This document shows, piece by piece, positions 52,440-61,705 of a DNA stretch of 64,000 nucleotides. A program made the translations under genes and the position numbers. Positions within the stretch are counted from its first letter, which is position 1. Every line of letters begins with the position of its first letter. The stretch is from Balneolaceae bacterium UBA7797 (lineage in GTDB: Bacteria; Bacteroidota; Rhodothermia; Balneolales; Balneolaceae), in NCBI GenBank assembly GCA_002480645.1, contig DLCN01000016.1, positions 186,001 through 250,000 on the forward strand. The letters run 5' to 3'. Under the pieces are notes generated by a model. It worked only from the letters and a program-made list of their open reading frames with translations, was not told the DNA's origin and ran no database searches.

Positions 52440-54470
52440 ATGTATCTGGCAGTAAGTCTTCCCTTTTTAAATGAGATCGTTGCACTCTTTTTCGTCAGTG
52501 TGGTCATCGCCTATTTTAGCTATCGCTTAAAACTGGTACCAATTGCCGGATTTCTGATTGCCGGGGTTGTAATCGGACCAAACGCATTGGGATTAGTTAA
52601 AGATCAGACTCTGGTAGATATGCTCGCTGAGATCGGGATCATTCTCTTGCTGTTTACCATTGGCATCGAATTCAGTCTGGACAAGCTATCGAAGATAAAG
52701 AACGCGATCGTGTTCGGTGGCGGTATGCAGATCCTATTTACCCTATCTGCCATTACCGGCATCTTTATTTTGATGGATGTAAGCTGGCAGGCTGCCGTTT
52801 ATACCGGATGTCTGGTTGCATTAAGTTCTACGGCTATCATTCTAGGGTTGTTAAGCGAACAGGGAAAAACAGACACCCCGGTTGGTAGATTATCGCTGGC
52901 AATTTTGATCTTTCAGGATCTTGCAATCATCGCCATGGTGTTATTCGTACCAATCTTGTCCGGTCAAAGTGATTCGTTAATTGATGTATTTATCGTACTT
53001 GGCAAAGCGATTTTACTCATTGCAGTGGTACTGCTTCTGGCTCGTAAAGTGGTGCCGTGGTTTCTTGAAAAAGTTGCCCAGACCCGTAGACAGGAGTTAT
53101 TTCTTCTCTCTGTAATGGCTATTTGTTTTGGCACGGCAGCGCTGACTAATCTTGCGGATGTAAGTCTTGCATTAGGTGCTTTTCTTGCCGGGCTGGTTGT
53201 AAGTGAAAGCCACTACAGTGATCACGCATTGTCAGAGATCCTTCCGCTCAAAACTATCTTCAACGCTGTATTTTTTGTGTCTGTAGGAATGTTACTGGAT
53301 CTGAGTTATGTACTGGAATATCCGCTACTCATACTTGGGATCTCAGCTTCCATCCTTTTTCTAAAATTCTTCTTTACAACCGGCAGTTTGATGATCTTAG
53401 GATATCCCATTCGAATATCTGCAGCATCCGGACTCATACTTTCACAGATAGGTGAATTCTCATTTGTACTCGAGCGATCCGGTCGTGTCGCCGGATTAAC
53501 GCCCGGAGGTTACGGTGAGGTCGGTTCCCAGCTCTTTATTGCCGTCTCTGTTTTATTGATGTTGCTCAGTCCGGGATTGTTGGGGATTAGTGATAAACTT
53601 GGTGAATTACTGGCCAGATCTCCACTTGGCAAAATCGGAAGAAAGGCCACGAAAGAGTCAGACGAAAGTGAGCAGACTCATTTAGAAGATCATGTAATAC
53701 TGATCGGATATGGTCCTGCAGGAAGAAATCTCGCCCGGGTCTTCAAAGATACTGGCATCCCCTTTGTGGTGATAGAAATGAATCCTGAACCGATCAAAGA
53801 AATGCGAGATAATAACATCCCGGTTGTATTCGGAGATGCTACCAGAACCCCGATTCTGGAACATGCGAACATACGAAGAGCAAAATTATGTGTGATTGCT
53901 ATCAACGATCCTAAATCCAATCCAACCATTATTAAACTGGCGCGGTATCTAAATCCTACGCTACAAGTGATTGTAAGAACACGATATCTTTCCGAGGTTG
54001 GAATTTTGGAAGAGGCAGGGGCTGATAAGGTAGTACCTGAAGAAATGGAGACCACGGTTCAATTATTCTCCACCGTTCTTTCAGCCTACAGAATATCCGG
54101 TGAAGAAATTCAGCGATATGTGAATGAGCTTAGAAATGAAGATTACCAGATCCTGCGGGGCAGTATGAGCGAAGCCCATCTGATGGTTTTAAAAGGATTG
54201 GATGAAGAAGGCCTGCATACCCGTGCCTGCATGGTAAAGTCCGATTCACTGGCCGCCGGTAAAAGTCTGGCTGATCTGAGACTGAGAAACGAATTCAATA
54301 TCACCGTTCTAACTGTAAATAGTGAAGGCAAAAATATTGGAAATCCTTCGGGCGATTATGTTCTCAAGCCCGGTGATCGAATTGTGATGATGGGTGACGC
54401 CTCAAAATTTGCAGAAGCCGGAGTTTTATTCAGAGATTCCTCAAACCCCGATGAACTTGCCGCTACCTGA
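52440..54470 (+). CDS. Monovalent cation:proton antiporter, CPA2/KefB type, with TrkA-N and TrkA-C domains
   Basis: The 676-residue protein has about 12 membrane segments (1-390) with the GVVIGPNALGL and GIEFSLDKLSKI motifs. A cytosolic TrkA-N domain (about 415-530) shows GYGPAGRNLARVFKDTGIPFVVIEMN, given by its ends, and FGDATRTPILEHA. A TrkA-C domain (about 575-660) ends the protein. It probably extrudes K+ under thiol or alkaline stress. Its stop codon lies in a palindrome shared with the convergent NlpC/P60 gene. Confidence 0.9.
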   Translation: MYLAVSLPFLNEIVALFFVSVVIAYFSYRLKLVPIAGFLIAGVVIGPNALGLVKDQTLVDMLAEIGIILLLFTIGIEFSLDKLSKIKNAIVFGGGMQILFTLSAITGIFILMDVSWQAAVYTGCLVALSSTAIILGLLSEQGKTDTPVGRLSLAILIFQDLAIIAMVLFVPILSGQSDSLIDVFIVLGKAILLIAVVLLLARKVVPWFLEKVAQTRRQELFLLSVMAICFGTAALTNLADVSLALGAFLAGLVVSESHYSDHALSEILPLKTIFNAVFFVSVGMLLDLSYVLEYPLLILGISASILFLKFFFTTGSLMILGYPIRISAASGLILSQIGEFSFVLERSGRVAGLTPGGYGEVGSQLFIAVSVLLMLLSPGLLGISDKLGELLARSPLGKIGRKATKESDESEQTHLEDHVILIGYGPAGRNLARVFKDTGIPFVVIEMNPEPIKEMRDNNIPVVFGDATRTPILEHANIRRAKLCVIAINDPKSNPTIIKLARYLNPTLQVIVRTRYLSEVGILEEAGADKVVPEEMETTVQLFSTVLSAYRISGEEIQRYVNELRNEDYQILRGSMSEAHLMVLKGLDEEGLHTRACMVKSDSLAAGKSLADLRLRNEFNITVLTVNSEGKNIGNPSGDYVLKPGDRIVMMGDASKFAEAGVLFRDSSNPDELAAT

Positions 54471-54488
54471 TCATAAAAAAACTGATCA
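54468..54488. other. Mirror-placed TGATCA palindrome at two convergent stop codons
   Basis: TGATCA occurs at 54468-54473 and 54483-54488 with a TAAAAAAAC spacer; the first contains the plus-strand TGA stop and the second the minus-strand TGA stop. The two can form a 6-bp stem with a 9-nt loop. It could act as a weak terminator for both genes. Confidence 0.35.
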
Positions 54489-55664
54489 ATTAAACATATC
54501 TGAAACTTCGATCACATTTCCTTCATTCTTTTCGATATAGCGACGTGATTCGAGATAACGATTTACATTGAATTCGTCAAAATTTGGTGCATTCGGGTCT
54601 ACACTGCTGATACGTACTCTGCCGGAGGAATGAATGAATTCATTATTCCCGATCCACATACCCACATGTACTACTCTTCTTGATCTATCGGCAGTTGCCG
54701 GGGTACCGAAGAATATCAGATCGCCGGGTTGCAGTGATTCAAAGTCTTTGGAGTCATCGACAAATTCGCCGGCAAAAACCTGCTGCGAAGCGTCTCGGGG
54801 GATGATCTTTCCATTCATCAGATAAATGGTCTTGGTAAATCCACTACAATCCACCCCTTTCGATGAAGTACCACCCCATAGATAAGGAATCCCCATCAAT
54901 TGCTTACTAGTTGTAACCAGTGTTTCCTGTGTTGGCTTTGTCATAGTTTTCCAGACATTGAATAGCATAGCCTCATTTTTTCTTACAAAGGCATTACGGC
55001 CATCAGGGTATTCCACTTCATAATAATTTCCGTTTTCACTGATCATCTTTAAAACATTCCCCATCACCAGATCAGAAATTACTTGAGAATCGGTACTTCT
55101 ATCCGAATAACTAAATCCAAAGTTATTCAGATAAATGATCTTTTCCGTTTGTTTCCATTCTTCCAGTTCCGCATCTGTCATCAACTGAATTCCACCGGCA
55201 TCAATCCATGAAATATAATCTTCAGGTGTTTGAATGAGATACCAGCTCCCCTCCTTTTTCAATACTTTAAGTGGCATTCCTAACAAAGCCTGGGTGGCAA
55301 GCTCTGCAGAGTGACGTGGGTTTGACCGAATATTTACCACCGAATTTCGGGCGACTCCCATAGTTTTTTTACCTAATTCCTCATCCGGTAGAACCAGAAC
55401 TTCATTCTCGAAGTCAATTCCTCTTATTTTGAGGGAATCCTCTAATACGGATAATCCTTCGGGCTGATCCGTTTCTCCCGTTAGAACAATTGTACTCCCC
55501 GACCCTTCTGCCGAAATATCAAAAATTGCGACTCGTTTGTCCGGGGCTACCACAGTCTTTATAGATCTTATGATATCGGATACTTGTTGATCATTTTGAT
55601 TGGTACAATCAGTAACAAGTATTGATAAAACAACTGCTAACAATAAGAATGGAGATCTTTTCAC
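54486..55664 (-). CDS. NlpC/P60 family peptidoglycan endopeptidase lipoprotein
   Basis: The 392-residue protein starts at GTG and has a lipobox (LLAVVLSILVTDC). Two SH3b-like domains (about 95-155 and 165-235) precede a C40 domain with catalytic Cys in GVDCSGFTKTIY and His in HVGMWIGNNEFIHSSG. It cleaves gamma-D-Glu-diamino-acid links in peptidoglycan. The start lies next to a 314-bp gene-free region that holds the mtaB promoter on the other strand. Confidence 0.88.
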   Translation of the reverse strand: MKRSPFLLLAVVLSILVTDCTNQNDQQVSDIIRSIKTVVAPDKRVAIFDISAEGSGSTIVLTGETDQPEGLSVLEDSLKIRGIDFENEVLVLPDEELGKKTMGVARNSVVNIRSNPRHSAELATQALLGMPLKVLKKEGSWYLIQTPEDYISWIDAGGIQLMTDAELEEWKQTEKIIYLNNFGFSYSDRSTDSQVISDLVMGNVLKMISENGNYYEVEYPDGRNAFVRKNEAMLFNVWKTMTKPTQETLVTTSKQLMGIPYLWGGTSSKGVDCSGFTKTIYLMNGKIIPRDASQQVFAGEFVDDSKDFESLQPGDLIFFGTPATADRSRRVVHVGMWIGNNEFIHSSGRVRISSVDPNAPNFDEFNVNRYLESRRYIEKNEGNVIEVSDMFN

Positions 55665-55978
55665 GATAATAAAGTGGAATTAAATGATGGTTGTAACCTA
55701 CTAAACTTTTTATGAAGCCTCACTTTCCGTTGAATGTAATGCGGTGTGTTTTTCAAAATATTTCAAATCCATATAAACGTAAAAATCCACAATTCAATAA
55801 ATATATTTCAAGATATACTTTACTTATTAACCACATCTCCCCTTCCTTTCAGCAATGAACCTAATAACATCAAGGTGATCTATGTTGATAAAGGTTGGGT
55901 CATGCGAAATAACTGAATGCAAAATAAAATGTATCGGCGGTTTCGTATAACCCTTCCATAATTCGTATCTTTCGGGCT
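55665..55978. promoter_or_regulatory. 314-bp gene-free region with mtaB promoter
   Basis: AT-rich, with no convincing small gene on either strand. Near its right end TTTC (55941-55944) and TATCTTTC (55966-55973) are 21 nt apart, matching a -33/-7 pair for mtaB; only GGGCT separates the -7 box from the ATG at 55979. The left part should hold the promoter of the divergent lipoprotein gene, but no clear box was found. Confidence 0.5.
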
Positions 55979-57316
55979 ATGAAAAAAGTAGCTTTTGAAA
56001 CGCTCGGCTGTAAGCTCAATTTTTCAGAAACCTCTTCCATGCGTCGTGATTTTGAGAACGAAGGTTTTGAATTGGGTGAATTCGATGAAAAAGCCGATAT
56101 CTATGTAATTAATACCTGCTCCGTAACGATGGATGCCAACAGTGCCTGCCGGAAAACTGTGCGTCAGGCCCTTCGCAGAAATCCCGATGCATTTGTAGCG
56201 GTTGTTGGATGTTATGCCCAGCTGGAACCTGAAGAAATTGCCGAAATTGAAGGCGTTGATGTAGTTCTTGGTGCTAAAGATAAATTCAACCTGCTCGACC
56301 TGTTCGATAATTTTGTAAAACAGGAAAAAACCATCATTCATAAATCTGACGTTAATGAAGCAGTGGATTTTCATAATGCTTTTTCTTCGGATGACCGTAC
56401 CCGTGCTTTCCTGAAAGTTCAGGATGGCTGTAATTATAAGTGTTCGTTTTGCACCATTCCTCTTGCTCGCGGAGCCAGTCGAAGCCCAAAGATCGCAACT
56501 GTAGTCCGGAATGCTGAATTATTGGTTCAGGAAGGATTTAAAGAAGTGATCATAACCGGTGTGAATTCCGGTGATTTCGGATATGGAACAGATGAGGATT
56601 TCTTCCAGCTTTTACAGGCATTGGATAAAGTGGAAGGTCTGGAACGGCTACGAGTTTCTTCCATTGAGCCCAATTTGTTACATGAGGATATCATCCGGTT
56701 CGCGGCAGAATCGAAAAAACTACAACCGCATTTTCACATTCCACTCCAAAGTGGGTCTGATACCATGCTTAAGATTATGCGTCGTCGTTACGGATCGGAT
56801 CTGTATCGGGGGCGTGTGGAGCTGATCCGGGAATTAATGCCTGACGCAAGTATTGGAGTCGATGTCATCACCGGTCACCCGGGAGAAACTGAAGAGTTAT
56901 TTCAGGAATCATTTGATTTCATTGATTCCCTTGATATATCCTATCTGCATGTATTCACTTATTCAGAACGACCAAATACACATGCATTATCGCTGAAACC
57001 GGTAATTCCTAAGCAAGAGCGTAAGAAACGAACTCATAAACTGCGAAGATTATCCAAGAAAAAAAGATTCAATTTTGATTCCCGCTATGTTGGTGAGGTT
57101 CGCCCCGTTTTATTCGAAGAGGCCAATAAAGAGGGGTTCATGTTTGGCTGGTCAGATAATTATGTTCGAATTGCCGTTCCCTATTCTTCCCGACTTATTA
57201 ACACTATTCAGCAGGTAGAGATCGGAAATTATTCAAAAGAGGGTTTCCATTTCGGAAAATTGACCGATAATGTATTGGATGAAGAACGAGCCATACAGGA
57301 GATCTTACTAGGATAA
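55979..57316 (+). CDS. mtaB: tRNA t6A37 methylthiotransferase
   Basis: The 445-residue radical-SAM enzyme has the N-terminal UPF0004 domain with three Cys (Cys11 in LGCKLN, Cys47 in NTCSVT, Cys78 in VGCYAQ) and the radical-SAM triad Cys151, Cys155, Cys158 (CNYKCSFC). A TRAM-like end region follows (FEEANKEGFMFGWSDNYVRIAV, about residues 379-400, given by its ends). The MtaB-type start (KKVAFETLGCKLN) distinguishes it from MiaB and RimO. It adds a methylthio group to t6A in tRNA. Its stop overlaps the UDG start by one base (TAATG). Confidence 0.93.
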   Translation: MKKVAFETLGCKLNFSETSSMRRDFENEGFELGEFDEKADIYVINTCSVTMDANSACRKTVRQALRRNPDAFVAVVGCYAQLEPEEIAEIEGVDVVLGAKDKFNLLDLFDNFVKQEKTIIHKSDVNEAVDFHNAFSSDDRTRAFLKVQDGCNYKCSFCTIPLARGASRSPKIATVVRNAELLVQEGFKEVIITGVNSGDFGYGTDEDFFQLLQALDKVEGLERLRVSSIEPNLLHEDIIRFAAESKKLQPHFHIPLQSGSDTMLKIMRRRYGSDLYRGRVELIRELMPDASIGVDVITGHPGETEELFQESFDFIDSLDISYLHVFTYSERPNTHALSLKPVIPKQERKKRTHKLRRLSKKKRFNFDSRYVGEVRPVLFEEANKEGFMFGWSDNYVRIAVPYSSRLINTIQQVEIGNYSKEGFHFGKLTDNVLDEERAIQEILLG

Positions 57317-58113
57317 TGAGTGAACAACAAAACGATCAGGATTTTTTCGAACGCATTGCCAACTTATTAAATCAACAACGTGAAATGTACGGTGATTTTG
57401 AGGTGCCCCGAAGCAGTTCAGAGGCTGCCGGCACTGAAAAAGTTGTTGAGCAAGTTCACACTGATGAACCCACAGAAGTTTCGGAAGAAAGTAGTGACTA
57501 TGAGGTAACCGAATCCGTTAAAGAACTTACTGAATCTGAAAAGATTGCAGCCTGCTCTACATTGGAAGAACTAAAGAGCGTTTGTGAGCAGTCTGAAGTG
57601 TTGAAAACTGACCTTCCTAATACAAATTTAGTGTTTGGAGTGGGCGACCCGGCGGCAGACCTGATGATCATTGGAGAAGCTCCCGGTGAAAATGAGGACA
57701 AACAGGGAGAACCCTTTGTTGGCGCAGCGGGACAGCTTTTAGACAAGATCTTATCTGCGATCAATTTCAAACGATCGGAGGTCTATATCGCCAATATTCT
57801 AAAACACCGCCCACCGGGAAACCGGGATCCGAAACCGGAAGAAAGAGAGAGAAGTTTGCCCTATTTGCTCAAACAGATAGATATTGTAGATCCGAAGATC
57901 ATTTTATGTGTTGGAAGAATCTCTGCCACTACCCTACTTGGTGAGGATCGTTCGCTTAAGTCAATGAGGCAACGGATACACAAATTCCATGACCGTGAGT
58001 TGATGGTTACCTATCATCCAGCGGCACTTTTACGTAATTCACAATGGAAACGTCCTACCTGGGAAGATGTTCAGCTACTCAGAAAACGATATGATCAGCT
58101 AAGCAATTCCTGA
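57316..58113 (+). CDS. Family 4-type uracil-DNA glycosylase lacking Fe-S cysteines
   Basis: The 265-residue protein has a disordered acidic N-terminal extension (1-80), then the UDG fold with motif 1 GEAPGENEDKQGEPFVG (120-136) and motif 2 HPAALLR (234-240). Family 4/5 enzymes usually bind a [4Fe-4S] cluster with four Cys. Here only Cys90 is in the first pair, the KCRPP Cys is His (KHRPP, His164) and the next Cys is Ser180 (ERSLPYL), so the cluster seems lost. It removes uracil from DNA. Start overlaps the mtaB stop. Confidence 0.85.
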   Translation: MSEQQNDQDFFERIANLLNQQREMYGDFEVPRSSSEAAGTEKVVEQVHTDEPTEVSEESSDYEVTESVKELTESEKIAACSTLEELKSVCEQSEVLKTDLPNTNLVFGVGDPAADLMIIGEAPGENEDKQGEPFVGAAGQLLDKILSAINFKRSEVYIANILKHRPPGNRDPKPEERERSLPYLLKQIDIVDPKIILCVGRISATTLLGEDRSLKSMRQRIHKFHDRELMVTYHPAALLRNSQWKRPTWEDVQLLRKRYDQLSNS

Positions 58114-58175
58114 AATGTTGATAACTTGTGGAAAGCTTGTTGAAAAGAAACCGAAAATAGGTTCGTTTAAAGTGT

Positions 58176-58183
58176 TAGTTTTG
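58176..58183 (+). promoter_or_regulatory. Candidate -7 element of dnaB
   Basis: TAGTTTTG matches the TAnnTTTG consensus and lies 31 nt before the TTG start codon of dnaB. A good -33 TTTG was not found at the expected distance, so the call is tentative. Confidence 0.45.
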
Positions 58184-58214
58184 CAATCTTCTTAAAAATC
58201 CGGACACTTTTCAC

Positions 58215-59747
58215 TTGGCTAAAAAGAACGCACCATACAATAAAGAAAAACAGAGCAGAAACATCCTGGAACAGGAAGGCCGGGTCCCACCTCAGGCTGT
58301 TGAAGTAGAAGAAGCTGTACTCGGGGCGATGCTTATCGAACATGGAGCTGCCACCATTGCTCTTCAGATGCTAAAGCCAGAAGATTTTTATAAGCCCGCT
58401 AATAAGCATGTCTTCGAAACACTCTCCAATTTGTATGAACGGGATAACCCCCTTGATCTGCTTACGGTAGAAAATGAATTAAGAGATAAAGGGTTGCTTG
58501 ATACTGTTGGCGGTTCCACCTATTTATCTGATCTGACTCGGAGTGTAAGTTCTGCAGCCAACATTGAATATCATGCTCAGATCATAACAGAAAAGGCCAT
58601 AAAGCGTAATCTGATCCTGAGTTGTACCGATGTGATCAAGGAATCCTATGATTCCACTTCCGATGCCTATGATGTATTGGATGAAGCTGAACAACTGATT
58701 TTTGATCTGGCCAACCAAAAAAGCAGAAGTACCGCCAAACCAGTCGCAGATATTTTGAAGGATACCCTCGCCTATCTGGAAGATATGCGGGGTAAAAAAT
58801 ACGGAATTACCGGGGTTCCTTCCGGACTACAGGTGGATCAAATGACCGCTGGTTGGCAAAAAGGTGATCTGGTGATCATCGCAGCACGCCCTTCTATGGG
58901 TAAAACTGCGTTTGTACTTACCGCTGCACGTAATGCCGCCATGCACCCCGATGAAAACCTTCGTACTCCTGTTGCTATCTTTTCGTTGGAGATGTCGAAT
59001 CAGTCACTGGTACAACGACTTTTAACCATGGAAGCCCGTGTACGGGCGGATGAAGCCCGGAAAGGTCAGTTAAATGATGACAGCTTCAAAAACCTGATCG
59101 AAGCGGCAGGTCGGTTATTCACCGCAGATCTTTTCATTGATGATACCCCCGCAATCACATTGATGGAGCTCAGAACTAAATGCCGACGCTTAAAAAGCGA
59201 GCATGACATTGGATTGATCATTATCGATTACCTGCAGTTGATGCAAGGCTCTGCAAAAGATGCCGGAAGTCGTGAGCAGGAAATTGCTTCGATCTCAAGG
59301 GGATTGAAATCTCTGGCTAAAGAACTGGATGTTCCGGTTATCGCACTTTCACAGCTTAGCCGAGCAGTTGAACAACGTGGTGGCGATAAACGACCTCAAC
59401 TTAGTGATCTCCGTGAGTCAGGTTCTATTGAGCAGGATGCAGATATTGTGATCTTCCTTTACAGACCGGAATATTACGGTATTACAACTACCGCCGAGGG
59501 GCAATCGACAGCCGGTATGGCTGAGGTGATCATTGGTAAACAGCGAAATGGTCCGGTAGGCAGCAAGATGCTTTACTTCGTGAAAGATTACGCCCGATTC
59601 GAAAATCTTACTTCTGCAGGTGGCGATGGTCCCAATGCCCTGGCAGCACCCTCAGATGATATGATAGAGGCCAACTTTACGCCCACTGCCGACTCACCGA
59701 TCATGCCCCATAATCCGGCGCCCGATGATGAAGACGCACCATTCTAA
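58215..59747 (+). CDS. dnaB: Replicative DNA helicase
   Basis: The 510-residue helicase uses a TTG start, giving MAKKNAPYN. It has the N-terminal DnaB domain (about 20-125) with VEEAVLGAMLIE, the linker helix, and a RecA-like C-terminal domain with Walker A ARPSMGKTAF (about 224-233), Walker B LIIIDYLQLM and the arginine-finger region SGSIEQDADIVIFLYRPE. It unwinds DNA ahead of the replisome. The final codons overlap the start of the M28 peptidase gene by 23 bp. Confidence 0.95.
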   Translation: MAKKNAPYNKEKQSRNILEQEGRVPPQAVEVEEAVLGAMLIEHGAATIALQMLKPEDFYKPANKHVFETLSNLYERDNPLDLLTVENELRDKGLLDTVGGSTYLSDLTRSVSSAANIEYHAQIITEKAIKRNLILSCTDVIKESYDSTSDAYDVLDEAEQLIFDLANQKSRSTAKPVADILKDTLAYLEDMRGKKYGITGVPSGLQVDQMTAGWQKGDLVIIAARPSMGKTAFVLTAARNAAMHPDENLRTPVAIFSLEMSNQSLVQRLLTMEARVRADEARKGQLNDDSFKNLIEAAGRLFTADLFIDDTPAITLMELRTKCRRLKSEHDIGLIIIDYLQLMQGSAKDAGSREQEIASISRGLKSLAKELDVPVIALSQLSRAVEQRGGDKRPQLSDLRESGSIEQDADIVIFLYRPEYYGITTTAEGQSTAGMAEVIIGKQRNGPVGSKMLYFVKDYARFENLTSAGGDGPNALAAPSDDMIEANFTPTADSPIMPHNPAPDDEDAPF

Positions 59748-61023
59748 GATCTTAACCACTCTTGTACTCCTAATCGCTCTGAGCACCTTCAACAGAGCCT
59801 TTAGCCAAAGTTTACCCTATGCGCGCGAAGTTGTTAAAGCGTTAACATCCAAAGAATTTTATGGACGGGGGTATATCAACAAAGGAGATAGTATAGCGGC
59901 TGATTATATCAAAGAACACCTCAGGAGTTTTGGGGCTAAACCTGTAGGTGATTCTTATTATCAGCCGTTTACCATGAGTGTGAATACCTTCCCGGAACCG
60001 ATTCTACTCAAAATAGATGATCAGGATAAACAGGCTGGAATTGACTATTTGGTGCACCCTGCTTCCTCATCGATCAGTGGAACCTTCGGTATTACCCGAA
60101 TCACATTGCAGGATGTTATTCAGCAACAGCAGGCTATAGAAAAGATCCGCAATTCGGCCGGCACCTTTATTGTGCTGGATGCCATTGAAAAGGATGATCT
60201 GAATGAATATTTAGCCACCAGACTGGAAAAACTGGAAAAATACCTTTTGTTCAACCCGGGAATTCCGGCAGTGGGCACTATCATACTACAAGCAGATAAA
60301 TTAACCTGGTTTGGCTCACAGGAACAATTATCAAAAACAGTATTAATGATGAGTGCATCTTCCTTTCCTGAAGAAGCGCAAGAGATACAGATCGAGATCA
60401 ATGCCGAATTACTTCAGGATTATCAGTCTCAAAATGTGATCGCATCCATAGATGGGGTAAATAACGATTCATCTGTTGTAGTTATAGCTCATTACGATCA
60501 TTTTGGTAAAATGGGTGATGCTCTGTTCCCCGGAGCAAATGATAATGCCAGCGGAACAGCCATGCTTTTATCATTGGCCCGGTACTACTCGAAAAATACT
60601 CCACCCTATAAAATGATCTTCATTGCATTTGGTGGTGAGGAGATCGGTTTACTCGGATCCGATCATTTTACTGAGCACCCTACTTTCGATCTGGACAGTA
60701 TTAAGTTTTTACTGAATTTTGATCTCGCCGGAACCGGGGATGAAGGAATTCAGGTAGTAAATGGATCTGTGTATAGATCCAGATTTGATTCCCTTGTGGC
60801 CCTTAATGACAAATTCGACTTGTTACCGGAAATTAGAATTCGTGGGAAAGCATGTAACAGTGACCACTGTATGTTTGATCATAAAGATGTACCCGGATTT
60901 TATATGTATACTTTAGGAGGAATAAAAGCCTATCACGATGTATATGACCGATTTGAAACACTCCCATTTACCGAATTTGAGGATTATTTCAAGCTCATCA
61001 CTCTATTTATAGATTCTCTCTGA
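59725..61023 (+). CDS. Secreted M28 family aminopeptidase-like protein
   Basis: The 432-residue protein has a signal peptide (ILTTLVLLIALSTFNRAFSQ region) and an M28 domain: VVIAHYDHFG (first His/Asp ligand), GANDNASGTAM (bridging Asp), GGEEIGLLGSDHF (catalytic Glu pair) and a C-terminal KAYHDVYDRFETL with a His ligand. A second ATG at 59728 could also be used. It overlaps dnaB by 23 bp, an unusual coupling for a secreted enzyme. It is distinct from the M28 enzyme encoded at 44766. Confidence 0.85.
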   Translation: MMKTHHSKILTTLVLLIALSTFNRAFSQSLPYAREVVKALTSKEFYGRGYINKGDSIAADYIKEHLRSFGAKPVGDSYYQPFTMSVNTFPEPILLKIDDQDKQAGIDYLVHPASSSISGTFGITRITLQDVIQQQQAIEKIRNSAGTFIVLDAIEKDDLNEYLATRLEKLEKYLLFNPGIPAVGTIILQADKLTWFGSQEQLSKTVLMMSASSFPEEAQEIQIEINAELLQDYQSQNVIASIDGVNNDSSVVVIAHYDHFGKMGDALFPGANDNASGTAMLLSLARYYSKNTPPYKMIFIAFGGEEIGLLGSDHFTEHPTFDLDSIKFLLNFDLAGTGDEGIQVVNGSVYRSRFDSLVALNDKFDLLPEIRIRGKACNSDHCMFDHKDVPGFYMYTLGGIKAYHDVYDRFETLPFTEFEDYFKLITLFIDSL

Positions 61024-61153
61024 CAAACCTAAGTTTAGTAGCATTTACTAACGATCGGGTATTAATTCAAAGCAGGAATATTTTCTACTTTATTAATTCA
61101 TTTTGATTCCCAACATTGGGATTCAGTGCTTTCCCTAACCTAACCACTTTTTT

Positions 61154-61705
61154 ATGAAGCGTAGAGATGCCCTTAAAACTATGGGAATGGCTACTTCTCA
61201 TGCCTTATTTCCTTCCATCCTCACCGGATTTATGACCGGTTGTTCATCATCAGAGAAGAACGAGTATTCCCCATTATTTTTTTCTGAAGATGAATTAGAA
61301 CAATTAAAAGTGATGGTTGACCTTGTTCTCCCGGAAACCAGATCAAAATCAGCCTCACAGGTGAATTGTCATTTATTCGTAGATGAGGTATTCGCAAAAT
61401 GCCTGACCGGTGATCAACAGGAAGTGATCAAAAAAGAGTTTAATGCATTTCTGGAAGAATTTAAGAGACACGACAACAAATTGGCTTTATTAAGTGAAGT
61501 AGATCAGAAAGCCTATACCGGAAATACCGAATTCAGATGGTTCATTCCAATAAAACAGTATACGCTGATCGTATTCTTTACATCACAGGAAGGAGAAACC
61601 GTTGCCAGTAATTATGTATCTGTACCGGGAGATTACAATGGTAATCTGAACGCAGATAAATCAACCCTGAACTATGGCGATACCGCCCTTCGATATTATT
61701 TATGA
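61154..61705 (+). CDS. Gluconate 2-dehydrogenase subunit 3-like protein with Tat signal
   Basis: The 183-residue protein has a twin-arginine-like start (KRRDALKTMGMA) and a lipoprotein-like FMTGCSSSE. The rest matches the small subunit of GMC-type dehydrogenases (SEDELEQLKVMVDLVLPETRS), often called gluconate dehydrogenase subunit 3. It overlaps the GMC gene by 4 bp (ATGA). The subunit probably carries the large flavoprotein across the membrane in a hitchhiker fashion. Confidence 0.85.
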   Translation: MKRRDALKTMGMATSHALFPSILTGFMTGCSSSEKNEYSPLFFSEDELEQLKVMVDLVLPETRSKSASQVNCHLFVDEVFAKCLTGDQQEVIKKEFNAFLEEFKRHDNKLALLSEVDQKAYTGNTEFRWFIPIKQYTLIVFFTSQEGETVASNYVSVPGDYNGNLNADKSTLNYGDTALRYYL

